A stretch of DNA of 46,360 bases, taken from positions 1 to 46,360 of the IMG/VR virus record IMGVR_UViG_3300037245_003600. One strand, 5' to 3'. Below are positions 25,401 through 33,850 of the stretch, in pieces (position 1 is the stretch's first letter; each line of letters opens with the position of its first letter). A program made the translations under genes and the position numbers. This DNA is from a virus. The notes under the pieces were generated by a model that did not search any database, had not been told where the DNA came from, and worked only from the letters and a program-made list of their open reading frames with translations.

Positions 25401-28034
25401 GAGTCTAATCAGGTTAAGTCCGTATGGAATAAGAAGCCGACCGAGGCTCCGAGTATCATGGAAGAAACTGACATCGAGAAGATCCTAAGAGAGAAGATCG
25501 GTGTGGAGAAAAAGTCTATCAAGAGCAAGGTCGTTGATGCCTTCGATGATTTTTGGGCAAACAAGACTACCAGGACTGTCGATAAACTTCATCCGATTAA
25601 AGAGAAGCTCGGCGGTGATGGTACGGCATACATGCTACACAGAGGTATACCGGGAGTGCAATCAACTCTCAATGCCCTGATGTGGCACGGCAAACTGGGA
25701 ATGGATGTCGATGGTGTCATAACTACAAACACGACCGACCAGGGCTTTCTTAAATGGATGAAGGATGTCGGCCAGGATGGTGAGAAAGCCTTCTACTGGA
25801 TCATGGCAAAGAGAGCTGAGACCCTTGAGAAAGAAGGCCGCGAGAACTGGCTAACCCCTGATGTCAGAAAGATAATTCTCGATTGGGTTGGTGATCCAAA
25901 GGGCAAGCGATCGTGGGAGCAGATAAATAAAGAGTTCCAGGAATGGAATAAGAATATACTTGACCTGGCTGTCCGGGCTGGTCTGTTGACTGATAGCCAG
26001 ATAGAAGAGTGGCAGCGAGATTTCTATATCCCATTTTACAGGGTGTTCGAAAATCAAGAGGCCAATGCTGAATATATCAAGGGCCCACAAAAAGGAAAGA
26101 TAAACTTATCCGCAAGGGTCATGCGATTAAAGGGCGCCGAGGAGAAGCTCGGAGATCCTTTCGAAAATATCATCCGGAACTGGAGCCACCTTGTTGGGGA
26201 GTCCATGTCTAATGTGGCAAGGGCCGAGGCTTATAATTTTGCAAAGAGTCATGAAGTCCCGTCCGGTTTAACAATTATTAATGATGACGGTCTTGAAGAG
26301 TCAGTCCCGATGATCGAGGATGCAAAATGGTCCGACACTGTTTTGTTTAAAACTCAGAAAGGAACAAAGGCCACCTTCATAGAGAAGAAGACCGGTGCCG
26401 AAGTGTTATCGTTCAAGGATAAAGGTAAGACAAAATTCTTCAAGGTTAATGATCCTGAATTATTCCAGGCTCTTAGTATGGTAAATAAGGATTACCTGGA
26501 TGGAGTTCTCATGCGCATAATGTCCGGAACGAAGAGAATGCTTACTGCCGGCGCCACGTTCGGGCCTGCATTCCGGGTTGCCAATATGATCCGGGATACC
26601 TTGCATACCTTTCAGATAACAGACAAGATGTCGTTTGTGCCATTTATTGATACAGCAAAAGGGTTTGTCAGTGCCTGGAGACAGGATCAGGACTTCGTTG
26701 ATTTCATGGCTTCTGGCCATGCCTTTGGTGGTAGCTACGTGCGCGCAGATGATCCTAAAGCTATGGACAAGCATATCAAGAAGCTTGCCAAGCAACATAA
26801 TAAAAGCTTTGGTTCTATTGCAAAGACTATGCTGGACACTCCGTCTAAGCTACTTGAGTTTTGGGAGAAGGTGGGTGGCGCGTCTGAGAATGCAGCCAGG
26901 GTGCAGCTCTACAAGAATTTAAAGAAAGAGGGCAAGACGACTCTCGAGTCAGCCTTCGCCGCTCGTGACCTTATGGATTTTCAGATGTCCGGAAACGGCG
27001 ATGTGGTCGGCTTTCTTATAGCAACGGTACCATTTTTAAATGCTCGTATGCAGGGCCTGTATAGAATGGGCCGGGCTGCCGTAGAGAATCCCAAAGTGTT
27101 CTTTGCCAAAGGTGCTATGATCACCGCGGCAACCATGCTGTTGTGGTGGTTGAACCATGACGATGACCGGTATAAGTCGCTCGAGTCCTGGGAAAAATTT
27201 TCATATTACCACTTCTGGATTGGGGATACTCACTTTAGAATCCCGAAACCATTTGAAACAGGTGCTATCTTCTCGACGATGTTCGAGGCTTCTGCCGATG
27301 TGGCTGTTGGGACCGATGATGGTAAACACCTAATAGAAGCGGTTGTCCATACACTTGGTGAAACATTTGCATTCAATCCGATACCCCAGGCTGTTAAACC
27401 GATAGCCGAGCAGTGGGCTAATAAGTCCTTCTTTACCGGAAGGCCTATCGAATCTCAGTACCAGCAGAAAATGAAACGTGGTGCGAGATATGATCCCTGG
27501 ACGTCACCGACACTGATCTTGGCCGGCAAAATGGGAATACCCCCCAAACGAGCTGAGGTGCTCATCAGGGGCTTTACTGCTGATATTGGTATGTCGCTAT
27601 TGTGGATATCCGATATCTTCGCCAGAAACTTCGCTGACTTCCCTGTGAAGCCAGCGATGAGAATAGATGAAATGCCAATGATCGGAAGATTCGTTCGACA
27701 GGCAGGCCCAAAGCGCAGCACAAAATATATGTCAAAGTTTTGGGACATGATGAAAGAGGTCGATCAATTAGTGACGACCGTTAATATGTATAAGAAGTCC
27801 GGTGACTTCGAGGGTGCTGTAAGGATTGCCGAGAAGAATCAGGAGCTAATTAAGTTTAGACCATACATGAACAAGGCGCGCCAGCAGCTACGGAAAATGA
27901 GCCACCAGGTAAAGAGGATCTGGAATGATCCCAATATGTTGGCCGACGCTAAGAAGGAAATGATAGACAAGATTTATGAAGAAAGAAACATCTTGGTTAA
28001 GAAAATCTACGATTCATATTTAAAAGACTTATAA
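19482..28034 (+). CDS. Giant ejected polyvalent protein (ART, zincin, Gp88-like, LPD38-like regions)
   Basis: 2,850 residues, with an AAGGGG ribosome site. Regions seen in order: charged N-terminus; membrane-active segment about 220-293 (IMVSASVNPLIGFSIAAIQM); ART-like region about 673-787 (FYRGE, LFISSDEAGAKMYG, GYDAVWF); zinc-protease motif HETFH at 1010-1014 with candidate third ligand E1066/E1067; Gp88/radical-SAM-like region about 1395-1750 with C1407-X9-C1417-X4-C1422, LRINGSGD (1463-1470) and a second Cys cluster 1724-1741; a second ART-like region about 1805-1985 (FFHAT, GYDGLVYLN at 1930, WVAFESNQVKSV); LPD38-like C-terminus about 2230-2640 (AGATFGPAFRVANMIRD, FLNARMQGLYR at 2518) with a hydrophobic LLWW stretch. 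Position in the ejection module and this layout match the phage polyvalent proteins known to be injected with DNA. Individual enzyme activities are inferred from motifs only. Confidence 0.85.
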   Translation: MPNRFLEFQKRMFDIQRAKEQVQPGYRDPYIAADPPKEDVPEHKDYPVHTEAPGSFFTGEPPDVNRIMDQEFNAPTATTQKQQSDYENVMRRQDVNYMLDEAFEEEPSTLHKTGRLAEEIGIAAGQGVADLARSAKVSAEARDIEALPTEELLKTTLEKKEVGTWWREFKEDKGVDPTSAEIDTKKREVATRRKQAQIKNNQKLIEAFPESKGRAFEGGVMMIVEDAATGLVRSWPIMVSASVNPLIGFSIAAIQMHGQKADELLEQGYTPEEANQAAKLYAAPAALLETAGAVFGIRAFKTVFGKAGAGLGLSAVAKKKVGAVLQNMIAEGTEEFLQEEWDVIVTVYAENPNASPESILSQAKEIWASPEQMRKASYAAVVGGVGGIMPGAAGAAMKQAVALPKKALSYKRPLKAITDEDYNLIQKGEMTQVQLQKKYKGRADIQGLIDKLYAEYTPPVQETAAIPEQGPTEDEVAAFYGLDAQELFDDVFLEEGPAPPAVEDNFAGRARELLVKMGKKEPTEAEVAEVVEKIERFKQPELSGVDAEIMESADIKIAALRYKGEVFTGANHGEAMDRVEDKFGYIPDEDFISGKMEDGFLTTDDEFLNRTEAYKVADEAGQIKREPVIDPTYKGPDLSVMDEPLIAEDLMEQVEAPPKTIKDLDQKPITPPTVFYRGETKEKTGKRITTGDEFWDSQLFISSDEAGAKMYGEKITRFEARPDAKILYEGTKPFVAFHKGIPKTTSLLESSSIVAKKAKEAGYDAVWFKRQGDVGTIVFNKEAFTKGAQAAPKKEFISAKAAKREKVYDKKPVTKESVAAARKKSAEIAKRLGIPEVKEQIEPKKGQKQQVSPGKWEVPTSPGMRSIYAPISALIDQAHLRKTGEAKVLSGLRDYTPDTVLVNGLTLQNLIDKFNAGERWLKVKEDLSTAQVGEKEAAAIKKVYDTLPVIAEPTKLGDKLIAGFHAIAKKSKRLHFFKKIGKFSGISGFHIGADSFLSDTADVGWHTYMHETFHDLRTENAELFKSMIKLVKPLVDIAKFKEYKKAVNDSRIARGREAISNELMMEEYMAIHMGTAANTKAFWKKVFSHDYALFDALGQKVMEILKTAGPHVNDASNSRMFSDSDTVMDALADGYKEYWSDAGLFVKPGEKVDKVSAAQAGYAAESLSYSLDPTTIAAILEGQTLKDDTIKILDLLGRAGSVDDSLMTQLAIQKFTPKEVLTEKEIKLRNAKVKGPAKAVYEKALKAYDVTKKLSRKQVANQLSRDERPSFMNITLAMKNNKGLKTAVKKLGKDAGVELFEQDGSFKHHPMEERTKPDTDKVFKLLPLYGGFRRSIAQTMVDEMPQARKEAFRKDIIKWVEKAYKDGTDPKLFDRKLEAIQDNEYRIASAVRVAHKTLGAINLNSMCPMFNIGNHGCYLDGCYVTGQGMGGQGLNFYNTALYTGELLQMSQEAIDKFNAVGGLRINGSGDTTTEQFGALEDVLKHAGMRGLKLKWITKQEAAFEFIHKMQSSKDKNVKKTAMATVLQPTVDPYWVPVTEDDMKGSAVDVLELAKAAKAGKTDAVIAAYKQVTGREARVINGQVFRKYGFSSAQLAEMSKKYKKVKVQPRLVVGTFKEIAKYALETPQMIQTWMHAAIRPGLYSEIDGKVLGEGEIGNFRLRATFVLGLTGYELKGTNAKGKVVEGAKVYEAFNKYVAKKYTPQQRVKIFNALFGMLKKDSSALCCRAGATTNACDTCTSHCMQGTSYTGTELRGIAEKATQLATFPEEKPVKKAKPVKRVKPEVMESIEITPALEEWNKDAESQGTFFHATDAVEDFDTFDPDLSDLGMHFGTVEQAGDMGERDTLHGRMRTFPVRLNIKKPLRIIDTGAFSRVGIEWQLAEHKDLDDAKSQEVIYEMIDELDLIETDMDSQEYILETNKIMRAYIQDLGYDGLVYLNRGEGFGGREVISRSKDTDKAFFKENPDAKDSWVAFESNQVKSVWNKKPTEAPSIMEETDIEKILREKIGVEKKSIKSKVVDAFDDFWANKTTRTVDKLHPIKEKLGGDGTAYMLHRGIPGVQSTLNALMWHGKLGMDVDGVITTNTTDQGFLKWMKDVGQDGEKAFYWIMAKRAETLEKEGRENWLTPDVRKIILDWVGDPKGKRSWEQINKEFQEWNKNILDLAVRAGLLTDSQIEEWQRDFYIPFYRVFENQEANAEYIKGPQKGKINLSARVMRLKGAEEKLGDPFENIIRNWSHLVGESMSNVARAEAYNFAKSHEVPSGLTIINDDGLEESVPMIEDAKWSDTVLFKTQKGTKATFIEKKTGAEVLSFKDKGKTKFFKVNDPELFQALSMVNKDYLDGVLMRIMSGTKRMLTAGATFGPAFRVANMIRDTLHTFQITDKMSFVPFIDTAKGFVSAWRQDQDFVDFMASGHAFGGSYVRADDPKAMDKHIKKLAKQHNKSFGSIAKTMLDTPSKLLEFWEKVGGASENAARVQLYKNLKKEGKTTLESAFAARDLMDFQMSGNGDVVGFLIATVPFLNARMQGLYRMGRAAVENPKVFFAKGAMITAATMLLWWLNHDDDRYKSLESWEKFSYYHFWIGDTHFRIPKPFETGAIFSTMFEASADVAVGTDDGKHLIEAVVHTLGETFAFNPIPQAVKPIAEQWANKSFFTGRPIESQYQQKMKRGARYDPWTSPTLILAGKMGIPPKRAEVLIRGFTADIGMSLLWISDIFARNFADFPVKPAMRIDEMPMIGRFVRQAGPKRSTKYMSKFWDMMKEVDQLVTTVNMYKKSGDFEGAVRIAEKNQELIKFRPYMNKARQQLRKMSHQVKRIWNDPNMLADAKKEMIDKIYEERNILVKKIYDSYLKDL

Positions 28035-28052
28035 AAAAAAGGAGACTGAGAG

Positions 28053-28433
28053 ATGAACTGTATTAATGTGATGCACATATGGCTGTCAAAGGCCATAACA
28101 AAAAACACCAATGTAGAATCTGGTGTCATCGACATGGACCCGCTCGACCTTAACGGGTTTTTCTCTGCACAGCTTTATATGGTTGAGGGTACCGATACCT
28201 CTGTCATTAAACTGCAGTGGGGAGTGTCAAATGACGGGACAAACTTTATTTACTCGAGTGACGGTAATGATGACATCGTGACCGCGTTTAAAGCTAACTC
28301 CGGTCCGGGAACTAATGGTAGGAACATCTTTTCATTCGATCCTATCACAGCAAGGTACATGCGCTTCAAGGCCACCGAGACCGAGACCTCGACTGATGTT
28401 ACTGGTTTTACACTTGACGTTGCAATGCACTAA
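28053..28433 (+). CDS. Small beta-rich virion protein
   Basis: 126 residues behind an AAAAAAAAGGAG ribosome site. Beta-strand pattern (NGFFSAQLYMVEGTDTSVIK, LQWGVSNDGTNFIYSSDG, ARYMRFKATETETSTDV) resembles a small jelly-roll or carbohydrate-binding-like fold. It lies between the giant protein and tail fibre and could cap or join the fibre. No family recognised. Confidence 0.65.
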   Translation: MNCINVMHIWLSKAITKNTNVESGVIDMDPLDLNGFFSAQLYMVEGTDTSVIKLQWGVSNDGTNFIYSSDGNDDIVTAFKANSGPGTNGRNIFSFDPITARYMRFKATETETSTDVTGFTLDVAMH

Positions 28434-28444
28434 GGAGTAGCTGA

Positions 28445-31400
28445 ATGGCTTCAACTAAAATAGGTCCATGGGATACTAAAATAAATCGCCTGGTAGTTGG
28501 TGATAGCTCTTTAATCCTCGAAGATCCAGGGTTGGGTGAGATGCTGTTTACCATCGATGATGTAGAGGTTCTTTCTCTCACCGTCGACGGTATGCAACTC
28601 TTCAACTCTGGTCCTCGGATCGATATGATCTATGACAATGACGACCTCAGCCCAAACTCAGCGACAGGCCTTGCTACTCAACAGTCCATAAAAGCTTACT
28701 TCGATGCCGGGAATGATATCATCTCTGAGGCAGATTCTTCAATCGAGGTGGTCGACACCGGGGATGGACAGCTGAATTTTACCGTTGACGGTACCCTTGT
28801 GGCAGACTGGAAACTGACAGAGCTTCTAATGCATGGTCCTACTGGTATCATTTTCGACTTCGAGGGCAGCGGGATTGGATGGGATACGGGCACGAGCGAA
28901 GGATATATCGCACCCCTCGGTGGTGGGCTCCTTATTGCCACTGGAGTCGGTATTGCCTTTACCTCGTTAGATCTTGCTGCCACAATGATGATCATGACCC
29001 TCGGTGCTGGAATTGCATTCTACTACAACAATATATTAGAGGCGCAAGTAGAATCTGGAAAATTCTCGGCCACCAATGGTTTCAGTGTAAACGAAAGCCA
29101 TACGGTAACCAACTTGACAGGGGTTGATGTCAACCTGGTAACCGGTACAGGTGGTACCGCAAATCTCGGTAGGTGGAATGCTGATGGTGATTTAATCGAG
29201 TCGGCTTCTGCAATATCCGATGCACAGTTGACTGAGCTCGTAGATGGATCCACTGCTTCTATACTTCATAAGCACCCGGCTAACTATATAACTATTACTG
29301 ATGCTGGAAATTTTTATGATGGTGCAGAGGTAGAAGTTGCCCTGCAAGAGGTCGGTGAGCATATGACCTTTTGGAATGGTACATTTCATGAGACCTTTAA
29401 TGCCCTGGTGACAGAGGACGGTGGAACTCTAACCCTAAGTGTTGAGCAGGCCGGTGGTGAGGGTGGAGACCTTGAGATGGTGTTCTCCTCTGGACATTCA
29501 ATTCTTGATTGTACGCCGGCTGCCACAGTAGAGATAACGCCTGGGGCGGATGACGCAAACCCACAGGAGCAGTACGTTTACATTCCCGAGAGTACGAAGA
29601 TCCTTACGGTGCATGGTAGCCAGTGGCCTGCAGAAGAGCATATCAAGGTCGCATATCTATTAGTCCCGAGTGTGGCAGAGGTTGCGGCTGAGGGCTGTTT
29701 CATTAATCAAAACTGGAATGACCATGCTCGTGGAACCGATAACCAGGGGCACCTATCTCATCTCTGTGAAACCATAAGGCTAACGATGGGTGGGGCTAAC
29801 TGGAGCTCGGGTGTAGCTGCAAATGGAGATGATTCAACCTATTTAGTGACAACCGGCGATCCGGATGAAATCTATTTTAAGTCGACAGCCGGGGTTTGTT
29901 ATCAGATGCATAGGCACACAGTGCCTGCTTTTAATATGCAGACAGGTACGGACCTGCATGTCGTGAACTGGTTTGAGGATGCCTATCATGAGGTTGCCGA
30001 CATCGCTGAAATCATCGCAGATTCAGAAGATGGATCATTAAATAATAAATATTACAACCTTGTGTTTTGGGGCACTGCAAACAAGACCGGAGAATATGCA
30101 CCCTTGATGTGTAATTTACCCACAGGGTCCTATAATCTTTTGTCGGCCGCGATAGTTGATTCTGATGAATACGATGTCACGTCGCTACCGGACGAGTATA
30201 CAAAAAAGAGCTCGACTGGATTTTTGATTTGTCGCTTGACCCTTAGGAAATCAGGAACAACTTTTACCCTTCACAATACCACAGACCTAAGAGGGCTTAG
30301 TGCCGGCGCGGCAGGTGGTGCCGGGTTCGGTGGTGGTGGTGGTGACACAAACTTTCCTGACAATGCATTCTCTATCTTTGATCAAGGAGATGTTACCAGG
30401 GTTCTCGACTTTGTTCTCGATGGTATAACCACCGGAAATACCAGGACAATAACTCCTGCCGATGCTGACATGACACTGCTGTCAACTACTGACTATACCG
30501 ACTTAACGGATGCCGGGAACACCACTCTTCACGTCCATGACATCTATGTCCTGGCAGATGGAACCAGGGATATTGCCATGGCTCCTTCCGGCGCCTGGTC
30601 GATCACAGATACCGATGGTGATGACATAGCCATTTTTACTTCTAACGGATCGGTAGAGTTATTCTATGTAGACCAAAGCATCTTTCAATCTCAAGTTGAT
30701 GGATTCTTATTTGGGAATACGTTGTATGGTGACCTGACTGTAAATTCCTCTGGAAACATAAGCCTAACATCGTTATATGCTGATGGAACAGTCGCATTGA
30801 AAGGGACTGCCATTGGTGGCGCAGCTCCTACCTGGAACCCGGCTGATATGGGGTCCAACCTGACACTTTCAAACGGTAATCTTACTGTCTCAAAAGTATC
30901 TAATCAGTGGAGATCTGTTAGGGCTATAGAGGATGGAGCTTATACATCCGGCAAATGGTATTGGGAAGTATTGATCGTAAACGGAGGCACTCACCATCTA
31001 ACTGGATCTTGTGACGGCAACATAACAATGAGCGGCCCGATCTCGACATCGGCAGACGGGTATGCATACAGGAGTGCTGGGGAAAAATGTAACAACGCCG
31101 CCTGTTCAGGATATGGCGATACGTACACAACCAATGATGTTATCGGTATTGCCCTTGACATGGATTCTGGAAAGATTTGGTTTGCCAAGAATAACGTATG
31201 GCAAGCCGGCGGAAACCCTGCCGCAGGGACAGGAGAGGCTTTTTCTGGAATAACCGCAAAACAATATATAGCTACCTCTCTTTATTCGAATCTTATCGTT
31301 CATACCCTTAGGGTCGCTACGGGAGATATGGATTACTCACCACCATCCGGATTCAACGCAGCTGGTTCGTCGGCCGCTTTATTTACAATGCTTAATGCAA

Positions 31401-33841
31401 TTCCTGGTGGTGCGGTAGACCTTTATCATGGGTTGAGCGTGAAGCTTTCGACTTCAGCTGATGGAATTGCTGTTACTGGTACGGTTACCGCTAATGGCCT
31501 GACCATGGGTGACACCGAATATGTCACTTTCGGCGCCGGTCCGGATGGAACAATTTATTCGGACGGTACGAGCCTGGCATTCGGAAACGGGGCTCACGAT
31601 GAAGTCTTCGCCACCATGACAAACGGTGGTGCGGTAGACCTTTACCATAATAATGTCAATGTGTTCGAAACAACGGCCGCTGGCGCCCAGGTAAAGCAGA
31701 CGCTCAAGATGAACACTGCCGCCTCACAGATATTAAACTCTGCCGGCGAGACAGCGATCGAGATCAATGCCAATGGGAATGTCGAGCTATACTTTGACAA
31801 TGCAAAGAAATTTGAGACCACAACCAATGGGGCCACCCTGTCCGGTGTGTTGATTTCAGACGGTTTAACCCTCGGTGATAACGAGTATGTGACTCTTGGC
31901 GCCGGCCCGGATGCCCTTATATATAGCGACGGGGACAGCTTGATCATATCGAATGGCGCCGGGACTGAGGTTATGGCTGACTTCGTTCCGGATGGACCCG
32001 TAAGCCTTTATTATGATAGCAGTAAGGCATTCGAAACTGCTGCAAATGGTATTCATATACTTGACACTTCAGGAGGCACAGCAGCCATTACATTTTACAG
32101 TGACGGCCCTGCCAAGATGGCCTTGCAGTATGCCACGGCTACTAAGTGGGTGCAGCAGTTGGGTGGTTCAAATGAGAATGCTATCATTGCAAATCTCGAT
32201 GGTGGTGTCGAGCTGTACTATGACAATCTAAAGGCATTGGCAACACAAGCAGCCGGAATAAATGTTTATGACACTTCCGGTGACGATCCACAAATATACC
32301 TAAGAGACAGCAGTAACAATGTAGTAGGACAAATCGGCATAACAGATGCTGATATGTATCTTAGACCAAAGAGCTTAGAAAACGGTATCACCATTAATGA
32401 CAATGGCTCCGTGGTCCTTTATTATAATAATCTCAAGGTACTGGAAACCACTGCATACGGCATTGATCTATACGATACCGATGGGAATGATCCGTACATA
32501 CAATTTAGGGATTCAGGTGGTGGTGCTGAGGGTGCTATCCAATGTACTAACGATGACATGCAGTTCAAATCGGGTGCCGGTGAGATCTTTGCCATATTTA
32601 ATAAAGACACTTCTGTTGACCTTTATTATGACAATGCAAAACAAGCAGAGACAATCTCTGGTGGATTCAAGGCTACTAATAGTTTAACGATTGCAGCAAC
32701 TACCAATGTTACCGGTATCTTAGATGAAGACGACATGGCTTCAAATAGTCCGATATCATTGTCAACACAGCAATCGATTAAGGCATATGTTGATACGACA
32801 TTTAAGAGAAAGAATCTAATTATCAACGGGGCTATAAATGTAGCCCAAAGGGGTACCTCGTTTGTCGGTGTAACAACCGGATCTGATTATACATTAGATA
32901 GATGGCAATGGCCTCAAGCTGGTGCAGCAACTGCTGTCGTAGACATTACTCAAGATACAGATGTGCCAGATGGGTTTGGATCTTCTTTAAAAATTGATGT
33001 TACTACAATAGAGGACTTAGCCAATGATGTAAGGGCAGGTTTGAGATATGGAATAATTGGTTCATCTCTTCAGCACTTAAACTATGGCGATGCGGATGCT
33101 AAGGAAATGACACTTTCCTTCTATTTTAAATCTGATAATAAAACAGGAACAATGGGTATCCTATTATTCTCTAATGATTCCACAAGAGTATATATGGATG
33201 AAATTGTAATAGCAGATAACAACTGGAATCGTTATGAAATGACAATCCTTCCAGATACTAATTCTGGATTTATTAATGATAATAATGGATCACTTTATAT
33301 TTACTTTATGCTTGCAAATGGCGCAGATTTTGATGCTGGAACCAAGCAGACATGGGCTGCCTATGCGGGTAATTGGACTACAGTTGATCAAGATAACTTC
33401 CTTGATCATGTTGATAATAATATTTGGATTACTGGCGTTCAATTAGAAGTTGGATCAACTGCGACTGAGTTTGAGTATAAACCATTTAGTGAGGAACTTG
33501 AGAGATGTCGATTTTTTTATGAGCGCTGGACATCAGATGAAAACTCAGACAATCTGGAGACTGGAAGCGGCTATTGTAGAACAACCACGGTATGCGACAC
33601 TGTCGTGAACTATGTTACCAAAAGAGCTGTACCAACAATTAGTGTGGAAGACGTGGCGGCCTGGTTCGTTGCCCATGAGAGCAGCGCCTCTGCTACCACT
33701 GGTATGACTTCGACTAATGTTGGATTACAAACTGCTCGTTTAAGAGCTACTGTGGCATCGGGCTTGACCGTTGGCAATGGTGGAATCATTTATAGTAAGT
33801 CTCCCGCTGGTGCCTGGATTGAATTTGATTCTGAAATATAA
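28445..33841 (+). CDS. Tail fibre with SPRY-like domain and phage receptor-binding C-terminus
   Basis: 1,798 residues. N-terminal LATQQSIKAYFD near residue 78 and a similar LSTQQSIKAYVD near residue 1442 bracket the fibre. A middle domain (about 300-640) contains PQEQYVYIPESTKILTV and DNQGHLSHLCE, then a Gly-rich linker. Residues about 812-975 match the SPRY pattern: GKWYWEVLI at 836, then DVIGIALDMDSGKIWFAKNN. About 1060-1400 holds six or seven repeats of a LYYDN...ET..G unit. The C-terminal 345 residues (RKNLIINGAINVAQRGT onward) are an oligomerising/receptor-binding module common on marine and environmental phage fibres. The last module is AT-rich compared with the repeat region, indicating an exchanged cassette. 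Host receptor recognition is the expected role. Confidence 0.88.
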   Translation: MASTKIGPWDTKINRLVVGDSSLILEDPGLGEMLFTIDDVEVLSLTVDGMQLFNSGPRIDMIYDNDDLSPNSATGLATQQSIKAYFDAGNDIISEADSSIEVVDTGDGQLNFTVDGTLVADWKLTELLMHGPTGIIFDFEGSGIGWDTGTSEGYIAPLGGGLLIATGVGIAFTSLDLAATMMIMTLGAGIAFYYNNILEAQVESGKFSATNGFSVNESHTVTNLTGVDVNLVTGTGGTANLGRWNADGDLIESASAISDAQLTELVDGSTASILHKHPANYITITDAGNFYDGAEVEVALQEVGEHMTFWNGTFHETFNALVTEDGGTLTLSVEQAGGEGGDLEMVFSSGHSILDCTPAATVEITPGADDANPQEQYVYIPESTKILTVHGSQWPAEEHIKVAYLLVPSVAEVAAEGCFINQNWNDHARGTDNQGHLSHLCETIRLTMGGANWSSGVAANGDDSTYLVTTGDPDEIYFKSTAGVCYQMHRHTVPAFNMQTGTDLHVVNWFEDAYHEVADIAEIIADSEDGSLNNKYYNLVFWGTANKTGEYAPLMCNLPTGSYNLLSAAIVDSDEYDVTSLPDEYTKKSSTGFLICRLTLRKSGTTFTLHNTTDLRGLSAGAAGGAGFGGGGGDTNFPDNAFSIFDQGDVTRVLDFVLDGITTGNTRTITPADADMTLLSTTDYTDLTDAGNTTLHVHDIYVLADGTRDIAMAPSGAWSITDTDGDDIAIFTSNGSVELFYVDQSIFQSQVDGFLFGNTLYGDLTVNSSGNISLTSLYADGTVALKGTAIGGAAPTWNPADMGSNLTLSNGNLTVSKVSNQWRSVRAIEDGAYTSGKWYWEVLIVNGGTHHLTGSCDGNITMSGPISTSADGYAYRSAGEKCNNAACSGYGDTYTTNDVIGIALDMDSGKIWFAKNNVWQAGGNPAAGTGEAFSGITAKQYIATSLYSNLIVHTLRVATGDMDYSPPSGFNAAGSSAALFTMLNAIPGGAVDLYHGLSVKLSTSADGIAVTGTVTANGLTMGDTEYVTFGAGPDGTIYSDGTSLAFGNGAHDEVFATMTNGGAVDLYHNNVNVFETTAAGAQVKQTLKMNTAASQILNSAGETAIEINANGNVELYFDNAKKFETTTNGATLSGVLISDGLTLGDNEYVTLGAGPDALIYSDGDSLIISNGAGTEVMADFVPDGPVSLYYDSSKAFETAANGIHILDTSGGTAAITFYSDGPAKMALQYATATKWVQQLGGSNENAIIANLDGGVELYYDNLKALATQAAGINVYDTSGDDPQIYLRDSSNNVVGQIGITDADMYLRPKSLENGITINDNGSVVLYYNNLKVLETTAYGIDLYDTDGNDPYIQFRDSGGGAEGAIQCTNDDMQFKSGAGEIFAIFNKDTSVDLYYDNAKQAETISGGFKATNSLTIAATTNVTGILDEDDMASNSPISLSTQQSIKAYVDTTFKRKNLIINGAINVAQRGTSFVGVTTGSDYTLDRWQWPQAGAATAVVDITQDTDVPDGFGSSLKIDVTTIEDLANDVRAGLRYGIIGSSLQHLNYGDADAKEMTLSFYFKSDNKTGTMGILLFSNDSTRVYMDEIVIADNNWNRYEMTILPDTNSGFINDNNGSLYIYFMLANGADFDAGTKQTWAAYAGNWTTVDQDNFLDHVDNNIWITGVQLEVGSTATEFEYKPFSEELERCRFFYERWTSDENSDNLETGSGYCRTTTVCDTVVNYVTKRAVPTISVEDVAAWFVAHESSASATTGMTSTNVGLQTARLRATVASGLTVGNGGIIYSKSPAGAWIEFDSEI

Positions 33842-33850
33842 GGAGATATC

